Program-made: the position numbers and the translations under genes | Part shown: positions 37,285-42,337 of the stretch, in pieces | Numbering within the stretch: the stretch's first letter is position 1 | Layout of the letters: each line of letters begins with the position of its first letter | Assembly: GCA_937864175.1 (NCBI GenBank) | Contig: CALMJH010000078.1 | Location: forward strand, 1 to 42,337 | Origin: an uncultured Burkholderiales bacterium | Lineage (GTDB): Bacteria; Pseudomonadota; Gammaproteobacteria; Burkholderiales; Burkholderiaceae_A | Direction of reading: 5' to 3' | DNA: 42,337 bases | Notes under the pieces: generated by a model | What the model was told of the DNA's origin: nothing | The model's database searches: none | The model's input: the letters and a program-made list of their open reading frames with translations, nothing else

Positions 37285-38475
37285 ATGCAGGCCGTTGATA
37301 CCTTGTTTATTCTGCTGGGCGCCATCATGGTCTTGGCCATGCATGCGGGGTTTGCCTTCCTCGAAGTTGGTACGGTTCGACAGAAAAACCAAGTCAATGC
37401 ACTGGTCAAGATCGTTGCCGACTTGTCGGTCAGTGCGGTGGCATATTTTTTTGTGGGCTACGGGGTGGCCTATGGGGTCAGCTTCTTGGTGGGGGCCCAG
37501 ACGCTCACCGCCAACAATGGCTATGACCTGACGAAGTTTTTCTTTTTGTTTACCTTCGCAGCGGCCATACCGGCCATTATTTCGGGCGGCATTGCCGAGA
37601 GAGCCAAGTTTGGTCCCCAGCTGCTGGCGACGGTCTTTTTGGTTGGGGCCATTTACCCCTTCTACGAGGGCCTGGTCTGGAACAACAACTTCGGCTTTCA
37701 GGACAGCCTGAAGGCCGCCTATGGGGCCCCGTTTCATGATTTCGCAGGCTCCGCCGTGGTCCACGCGGTCGGTGGCTGGATCGGTCTGACCGCCGTCTTG
37801 TTGCTCGGTGCACGCACCGGCCGGTATCGCAAAGAGGGGGCCGTCGCCGCTCATCCTCCCAGCAGCATTCCTTTTCTGGCTTTGGGCAGCTGGATTCTCA
37901 TCGTAGGTTGGTTCGGCTTTAACGTCATGAGTGCCCAGAAGGTGGCGGACATCTCGGGCCTGGTCGCCTTGAACAGTCTTATGGCGATGGTTGGCGGTAC
38001 GCTGGCCGCCTTGGCCATTGGGCGCAATGACCCTGGATTTATCTACAACGGCCCCCTGGCTGGTCTGGTGGCCGTCTGTGCGGGCAGCGATGTCATGCAT
38101 CCGGTTGGCTCCCTGGTAGTTGGCCTTCTGGCCGGCGCGCTGTTTGTGAAGATGTTTGCGTTCACCCAGAACCGGCTCAAGATTGATGACGTTTTGGGGG
38201 TCTGGCCATTGCACGGGCTCTGCGGAGCTTTTGGTGCGGTGGCCTGCGGCATCTTTGGCAGCCAGTCCTTTGGTGGGCTGGGGGGCGTGAGCCTGTCCAG
38301 CCAGCTGGTGGGTACCGCTCTGGCCATTGGGGTGGCGCTGGTGGGGGGCTTTTTGGTCTACGGGGCGATTCGTCTGACGGTTGGGCTGCGGCTGGACCAG
38401 GAGGACGAGTACAACGGTGCCGACCTGAGCATCCACCAGGTCTCGGCCACTCCTGAGCGTGAGACCAGCTGGTAG
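37285..38475 (+). CDS. amt: Ammonium transporter, Amt/MEP/Rh family
   Basis: 396 residues with about eleven membrane helices. Conserved Asp and twin-His of the pore: HDFAGSAVVHAVGG (Asp and first His) and WPLHGLCGAFGAVACG (second His), plus ISGGIAERAKFGP. Shorter than E. coli AmtB (428) and without a signal peptide. A long minus-strand frame overlaps it but is its shadow. Clear GAGGAGA Shine-Dalgarno. No GlnK gene is nearby, which is unusual since glnK normally pairs with amt. Confidence 0.95.
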   Translation: MQAVDTLFILLGAIMVLAMHAGFAFLEVGTVRQKNQVNALVKIVADLSVSAVAYFFVGYGVAYGVSFLVGAQTLTANNGYDLTKFFFLFTFAAAIPAIISGGIAERAKFGPQLLATVFLVGAIYPFYEGLVWNNNFGFQDSLKAAYGAPFHDFAGSAVVHAVGGWIGLTAVLLLGARTGRYRKEGAVAAHPPSSIPFLALGSWILIVGWFGFNVMSAQKVADISGLVALNSLMAMVGGTLAALAIGRNDPGFIYNGPLAGLVAVCAGSDVMHPVGSLVVGLLAGALFVKMFAFTQNRLKIDDVLGVWPLHGLCGAFGAVACGIFGSQSFGGLGGVSLSSQLVGTALAIGVALVGGFLVYGAIRLTVGLRLDQEDEYNGADLSIHQVSATPERETSW

Positions 38476-38504
38476 GCCGGGAGTTCGTTGCTTCGCATCA
38501 AAAA

Positions 38505-38530
38505 CTATCGGCCTGATTAAAAAATACAAT
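38505..38530 (+). promoter_or_regulatory. Promoter of ahpC with partial OxyR-like site
   Basis: TACAAT -10 (38525-38530) without a canonical -35. Upstream CTAT (38505-38508), 7 nt, ATTA (38516-38519), 7 nt, CAAT (38527-38530) has the spacing but only part of the sequence of OxyR tetranucleotides. OxyR control is plausible but weak. Confidence 0.35.
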
Positions 38531-38563
38531 TGGCTGGCCCTTTGTGGTCAGGGGAAGATAGCG

Positions 38564-38588
38564 CTGCATTGCGATAGTCGCAGTGCAG
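38564..38588 (+). other. 11-bp hairpin in the ahpC 5' leader
   Basis: CTGCATTGCGA (38564-38574) pairs with TCGCAGTGCAG (38578-38588), one T-G wobble, loop TAG. It ends 33 nt before the ATG and would lie in the untranslated leader. No match to a riboswitch known to me. Confidence 0.45.
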
Positions 38589-38621
38589 TACGACAGACCC
38601 TACTCAACGAAAGAGGCCCCC

Positions 38622-39185
38622 ATGTCCCTAATCAACACCCAAATCAAGCCTTTCAAGGCCACCGCATTCCAAAACGGAAAATTTGTCGAGATCACCGAAG
38701 CCACCTTGAAGGGCAAGTGGTCTGTGGTGTTCTTCTACCCCGCCGACTTCACTTTTGTCTGCCCCACCGAACTCGGTGACCTGGCTGACCATTACGACAC
38801 TTTCAAGGCCCTGGGTGTAGAGATCTACGGCGTGTCGACCGACACCCACTTCACCCACAAGGCCTGGCACGAGACCTCCCACACCATCAGCAAGGTCAAG
38901 TACCCCCTGGTTGGTGACCCCACCGGCACCATCACCCGCAACTTCGACGTCATGATCGAAGAAGAGGGTCTGGCCCTGCGCGGCACCTTCGTGATCAACC
39001 CCGAGGGCATGATCAAGCTCTGCGAAATCCACGACAACGGCATCGGCCGTGACGCCAACGAGCTGCTACGTAAGGTTCAGGCTGCCCAGTACATCGCTGC
39101 GAACCCCGGTCAGGTCTGCCCTGCCAAGTGGACGCCCGGTGCTGAGACCCTGACACCCTCGCTCGATCTAGTTGGCAAGATCTAA
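38622..39185 (+). CDS. ahpC: Alkyl hydroperoxide reductase subunit C (peroxiredoxin)
   Basis: 187 residues, the length of E. coli AhpC. Start at the ATG at 38622 ([10 protein letters not shown]), although the frame is open 13 codons further. Peroxidatic Cys47 in [14 protein letters not shown], resolving Cys in [12 protein letters not shown]. Reduces H2O2 and organic hydroperoxides; recycled by AhpF. Followed by a strong GC-rich terminator-like hairpin (39200-39233) before ahpF, so ahpC is likely made in excess. Confidence 0.97.
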   Translation: MSLINTQIKPFKATAFQNGKFVEITEATLKGKWSVVFFYPADFTFVCPTELGDLADHYDTFKALGVEIYGVSTDTHFTHKAWHETSHTISKVKYPLVGDPTGTITRNFDVMIEEEGLALRGTFVINPEGMIKLCEIHDNGIGRDANELLRKVQAAQYIAANPGQVCPAKWTPGAETLTPSLDLVGKI

Positions 39186-39199
39186 TCGATCTTGACACC

Positions 39200-39233
39200 G
39201 GGGCGGGCCCAAAAGGCCCGCCCCTTCTTTTCT
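39200..39233 (+). terminator. Stem-loop between ahpC and ahpF
   Basis: GGGGCGGGCC (39200-39209) pairs with GGCCCGCCCC (39215-39224), loop CAAAA, followed by T-rich 39225-39233. Probably partial termination favouring ahpC. Confidence 0.8.
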
Positions 39234-39265
39234 AATCGCTGTCTGTCACCTCGCCGGAGACCGCC

Positions 39266-40864
39266 ATGCTGAACGACCAGCTCAAAGCCCAACTGCAGGC
39301 CTATCTTCAAAAGCTTGTCTATCCCATCACGCTTAATGGAACGCTGTCTGACCAGCCCAGTGCAGCCGAGATGCGAGCACTGTTGGAGACCATTGCAGGC
39401 CTGTCTGACAAGGTCTCGGTTCGTTACGACGGCCAGGACAGCCGCAGCCCGTCTTTCACGGTGGCTCGCGATGGCACCGACATGTCGCTGCGATTTGCGG
39501 CGGTTCCTTTGGGGCATGAGTTCACCTCGCTGGTCTTGGCGCTGCTCTGGGCTGGCGGTCATCCACCCAAGGTCGAGGCAGATGTCATCGAGAGCATTCA
39601 GGCTCTGGATGGCGACTACAGCTTCGAGGTCTACATGTCGCTGTCTTGCCACAACTGCCCCGATGTCGTGCAGGCGCTGAGCCTGATGTCTATTCTGAAT
39701 AGCAAGGTCAAGACGGTGGTGATCGACGGTGGCCTGAATCAAGACGAGGTCAACGCCCGCAAGATCATGGCCGTGCCCATGGTCTTTCTAAATGGCGAGC
39801 TCTTTGGCTCGGGTCGCATGACCGTGGAGGAGATTGTGGCCAAGCTCGACACCAAGTCCGACGAAAAGGACAAGGCCAAGCTTGACGCAAAAGAGGCGTT
39901 CGATGTCTTGATTATCGGTGGTGGTCCTGCCGGTGCTGCGGCTGCCGTGTATGCAGCCCGCAAAGGCATCCGCACGGGCCTGGCCGCAGAGCGTTTCGGT
40001 GGTCAGACCAACGACACCCTGGGCATTGAGAACTACATCTCGGTGCTCGAGACCGATGGCCCCAAGTTTGCGGCCGACCTAGAGCGCCACGTCAAGCACT
40101 ACGACGTGGACATCATGAACCTACAGCGCGCTGACAAGATTGTGGCCCCAGCGCAGGCTGGTGGCCTGGTTCAGGTCCACATGGCCAACGGTGGCGTTCT
40201 AAAGAGCCGCTCGGTCATTCTGTCGACCGGCGCTCGCTGGCGTAATGTGAATGTGCCCGGTGAGCAGGAATACAAGAACCGCGGTGTGGCCTATTGCCCG
40301 CACTGCGATGGCCCCCTGTTTAAGGGCAAGGCCGTGGCTGTGATTGGTGGCGGCAACTCAGGCATTGAGGCTGCGATTGACCTGGCTGGTGTGGTCTCGC
40401 ATGTCACTGTGGTGGAGTTTGCAGACCAGCTCAAGGCCGATGCCGTGCTGGTGGCCAAGGCTCGCAGCCTGCACAACGTCACCATCATCACCAATGCCCA
40501 GACCACTGAAATCAATGGCGATGGCAACCAGGTGACCGGCCTGACCTACAAAGACCGCGTTTCTGGCCAGTCCCATCAGCTGGCCCTGCAGGGTGTCTTT
40601 GTGCAGATTGGACTGGTCCCCAATACCGAATGGCTCAAGGGCACAGTGGAACTCGGCAAGTACGGCGAAATTGTGGTCGACAGCCACGGCGCTACCAACG
40701 TGCCTGGTGTCTTTGCAGCAGGCGATTGCACCACCACGCCTTACAAACAGATTGTTATTGCAGCAGGCGAGGGGGCCAAGGCCGCCTTGGGTGCCTTTGA
40801 TTACCTGATTCGCAGCAGCGTGCCCGATCAGGACAGCGTGGCACCGGTGGCGGTGGCGGCGTAG
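39266..40864 (+). CDS. ahpF: Alkyl hydroperoxide reductase subunit F
   Basis: 532 residues. The N-terminal double thioredoxin-fold domain has a CxxC in [11 protein letters not shown] (Cys128, Cys131); then the FAD domain [25 protein letters not shown], the redox CxxC in [16 protein letters not shown], the NADH-binding [18 protein letters not shown], and a C-terminal [16 protein letters not shown]. Passes electrons from NADH to AhpC. Slightly longer than E. coli AhpF (521). GGAG Shine-Dalgarno. Confidence 0.97.
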   Translation: MLNDQLKAQLQAYLQKLVYPITLNGTLSDQPSAAEMRALLETIAGLSDKVSVRYDGQDSRSPSFTVARDGTDMSLRFAAVPLGHEFTSLVLALLWAGGHPPKVEADVIESIQALDGDYSFEVYMSLSCHNCPDVVQALSLMSILNSKVKTVVIDGGLNQDEVNARKIMAVPMVFLNGELFGSGRMTVEEIVAKLDTKSDEKDKAKLDAKEAFDVLIIGGGPAGAAAAVYAARKGIRTGLAAERFGGQTNDTLGIENYISVLETDGPKFAADLERHVKHYDVDIMNLQRADKIVAPAQAGGLVQVHMANGGVLKSRSVILSTGARWRNVNVPGEQEYKNRGVAYCPHCDGPLFKGKAVAVIGGGNSGIEAAIDLAGVVSHVTVVEFADQLKADAVLVAKARSLHNVTIITNAQTTEINGDGNQVTGLTYKDRVSGQSHQLALQGVFVQIGLVPNTEWLKGTVELGKYGEIVVDSHGATNVPGVFAAGDCTTTPYKQIVIAAGEGAKAALGAFDYLIRSSVPDQDSVAPVAVAA

Positions 40865-40905
40865 ATTCTGTGACTGGTTAGGCCAGCGGGAGCAGGCCTT
40901 TCCCA

Positions 40906-41319
40906 TTATTTGGGGTCGGTCACAAACCCAATCTTGGTCAGGCCCACCTTGGCGGCTTCGCTCATGAGCTCCGCCACTTTTTTGTAGGCGGTGTTCTCAT
41001 CAGCCCGAATGTGCAATTCGGGCTGGGGGTCCTTGGCTGCCTCGACCTTTAGGCGATCTGGCAGTGCAGCCCAGTCTGCTTTTTCCTTGTTCCAGTAGAG
41101 CGTGCCGCTGGCATCGATGGACAGCGAGATGGTCTGAGGTTTGACCTCGTTCCTCTGGCTACTGGCCTTGGGCAGGTCCACCTTGACGGCATGGGTCATG
41201 AGCGGAGCCGTGACCATGAAAATAATCACTAACACCAGCATGACGTCGATCAGCGGCACCATGTTGATTTCGGGGTTGGGCTGGTGGCGCCCGGTCTTGG
41301 AGGAGACGTGAAAGGCCAT
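40906..41319 (-). CDS. exbD: ExbD, TonB-system proton channel subunit
   Basis: 137 residues. A single N-terminal helix with the essential Asp: NMVPLIDVMLVLVIIFMVTAPL, then a periplasmic domain (VDLPKASSQRNEVKPQTISLSIDASGTLYWN and HIRADENTAYKKVAELMSEAAKVGLTKIGFV). With ExbB it forms the proton-driven stator that energises TonB. 11 nt after exbB. TolR is the other option, but the tonB partner decides for ExbD. Confidence 0.92.
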   Translation of the reverse strand: MAFHVSSKTGRHQPNPEINMVPLIDVMLVLVIIFMVTAPLMTHAVKVDLPKASSQRNEVKPQTISLSIDASGTLYWNKEKADWAALPDRLKVEAAKDPQPELHIRADENTAYKKVAELMSEAAKVGLTKIGFVTDPK

Positions 41320-41330
41320 GGCTCTCTCCC

Positions 41331-42014
41331 TTAGCGTGGCTTGCTGCCAGTAGCAATCAAGACAAAGAGGTCGTGGGCAAAGCTTTCCAGTTGTGCGCCG
41401 TAAAGCCTCGCCTGACGCTGAAAGGCGTTGTAGGCCAGGGCCGCCGGAATGGCAACGGCCAGGCCCAGGGCCGTCATGATCAAGGCCTCACCTACGGGGC
41501 CAGCCACCTGATCCAGAGAGCTCTGACCACTCATGCCAATGCTAACCAGGGCGTGGTAGATGCCCCAGACCGTTCCGAACAGGCCCACAAACGGGGCGCT
41601 GGAGGCCACCGATGCGAGTAGCGTCTGGCCGTATTCCTGGCGGGCGGCCTCTTCGTCGATGGCCTGCTGCAAGGCACGGCTCACCAGCTCGCTGGGGCTC
41701 TCTGCATCAATGAGTCCAGTGCCGGTCTTGACGCTCGCATAGTTGGCAGCCGACAGTGCGGCCTGGGCAATGCGCCCATGAGCATCCTCGTGCTGGTTGG
41801 CCAGAGTCTTTAAGCCGTCCAGGCTGCTAATGGCCTGAAACTCCCGGACAAATGCGGCGGTCTCTTTCTTGCGGCTCATGGCCTGGCGGATCTTGGTGAC
41901 AATCACCGTCCAGCTGGCCACTGACATGGCAATCAAGATGACAAACAAGGCCAGACCCAGGGCATCGGTCTGGCTGAGGAAGTGGCTAAAGCCCATGGGC
42001 TGAGCGGTTGGCAT
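41331..42014 (-). CDS. exbB: ExbB, TonB-system stator subunit
   Basis: 227 residues, MotA/TolQ/ExbB family, three helices: ALGLALFVILIAMSVASWTVIVTKI near the N-terminus, then ASVASSAPFVGLFGTVWGIYHALVSIG and VAGPVGEALIMTALGLAVAIPAALAYNAFQ, the conserved pair with Gly-rich packing. Inner-membrane proton channel with ExbD. Sits 2 nt after tonB. Confidence 0.93.
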   Translation of the reverse strand: MPTAQPMGFSHFLSQTDALGLALFVILIAMSVASWTVIVTKIRQAMSRKKETAAFVREFQAISSLDGLKTLANQHEDAHGRIAQAALSAANYASVKTGTGLIDAESPSELVSRALQQAIDEEAARQEYGQTLLASVASSAPFVGLFGTVWGIYHALVSIGMSGQSSLDQVAGPVGEALIMTALGLAVAIPAALAYNAFQRQARLYGAQLESFAHDLFVLIATGSKPR

Positions 42015-42016
42015 GG

Positions 42017-42337
42017 CTATCTCCGGAGTTGGAACGAAACGGGTACTTGAACCCAGGCGGCTGTGGCTATTTTGCCCTGTCTGGCCGGTACAAACCGCCA
42101 GCGGCCCACAGCCTCCTGGGCGGCCTGGTCCAGGCGGGCAAAGCCACTGGATTTGAGCAGTTGAATTTGTTCTGGGGTGCCTTGGGCGCTGACATAGACG
42201 CGCAGCATGACCACCCCCTCCTCACCCAGTCGGCGGGAGATGGACGGGTAGCCAGGCTTTGGATTGTTCAGATAGTCGCCATCGAACTTGGGCTGGATGA
42301 CTTCGGACGCTGCCGCCTCCTGGCTGGCCTTGGTCTT
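42017..42337 (-). CDS. tonB: TonB, C-terminal part (gene runs off the window)
   Basis: 106 residues of C-terminal domain seen, continuing off the right edge with no start inside the window. The conserved TonB-CTD pattern: PGYPSISRRLGEEGVVMLRVYVSAQG, LLKSSGFARLDQAAQEAVGRWRFVPAR, AAWVQVPVSFQL. TonB spans the periplasm to energise outer-membrane receptors. First gene of tonB-exbB-exbD. The in-frame ATG near 42214 is internal. The Lys/Ala start of the visible part is the end of the proline-rich linker region. Confidence 0.93.
   Translation of the reverse strand, partial: KTKASQEAAASEVIQPKFDGDYLNNPKPGYPSISRRLGEEGVVMLRVYVSAQGTPEQIQLLKSSGFARLDQAAQEAVGRWRFVPARQGKIATAAWVQVPVSFQLRR

Noticed and set aside
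37258-38529. Long minus-strand open frame (423 codons) opposite amt
   Set aside because: Composition is low-complexity Gln/Gly/His-rich, with no recognisable domain, and amt on the plus strand is an unmistakable membrane protein. It is a shadow.
38494-38530. Full OxyR binding site before ahpC
   Set aside because: Only about half of the tetranucleotides match; kept as a low-confidence note within the promoter entry.

Overview
The window reads as a chromosomal segment of a moderately high-GC betaproteobacterium, most likely of the order Burkholderiales. This is inferred from gene content: a folP/glmM neighbourhood next to pstSCAB, a MaoC-Pta fusion with acetate kinase and FabI, phasin, a CYTH-CHAD protein and YggX. 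Genus cannot be given. Nearly all of the sequence is coding, and I see no insertion sequence, integrase, phage gene, CRISPR array or rRNA.

Layout. 1-6.0 kb: the end of folP, then an arsenic island wrapped around glmM. acr3-arsR-arsC lies to the left on the minus strand and gap-arsJ to the right on the plus strand, with matching 24-bp operator-like palindromes on each side of glmM. 6.0-9.9 kb: the phosphate ABC importer pstSCAB. 9.95-10.25 kb: tRNA-Pro, tRNA-Arg and tRNA-His. 10.3-14.2 kb: dgkA, then a plus-strand run of a PlcP-like metallophosphoesterase, an Agt-like glycosyltransferase, an unknown 117-residue protein and an iron alcohol dehydrogenase. 14.2-19.1 kb (minus): CYTH-CHAD protein, ackA, MaoC-Pta fusion, fabI. 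19.2-22.3 kb: ppk2, ykgJ-like, rpiA, phoU, yggX. 22.35-26.1 kb: CoA-transferase, thiol dioxygenase-like cupin, enoyl-CoA hydratase-like, fluC, phasin. 26.1-27.6 kb: SbtA-like transporter and YkuK-like protein. 27.7-33.4 kb: a phosphonate module (PhnZ/TmpB-type HD oxygenase, phnCDE, FAD aminophosphonate oxidase-like protein, phnX). 33.4-36.6 kb: a ZrgA-type metal ABC cluster. 36.6-42.3 kb: a PCu(A)C copper chaperone, amt, ahpC-ahpF and exbD-exbB-tonB (tonB runs off the end).

Unifying theme: phosphorus. Phosphate uptake (pst), its regulator (phoU), polyphosphate enzymes (ppk2, CYTH-CHAD), a probable phospholipid-to-glycolipid remodelling pair (plcP-agt) and phosphonate uptake and cleavage sit in one region. 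Several of these units have Pho-box-like elements, 7-bp units resembling CTGTCAY repeated every 11 bp, in front of them. The clearest has four units in phase before phnC. The pattern TTGTCAT or GTGTCAT, 10 nt, TAGTCT or TAGACT recurs before ppk2, the HD oxygenase and the FAD oxidase. Arsenic genes next to the phosphate importer fit, because arsenate enters through phosphate uptake. No phoB or phoR is in the window, so regulation is inferred from sequence sites only.

Other points: a probable small RNA gene (about 28439-28525), phosphonoacetaldehyde metabolism without phnW, and several genes whose -10 element lies only 5-7 nt before the start codon, suggesting leaderless mRNAs. No gene-free stretch exceeds about 300 bases apart from the tRNA interval 9847-10259, which is described.
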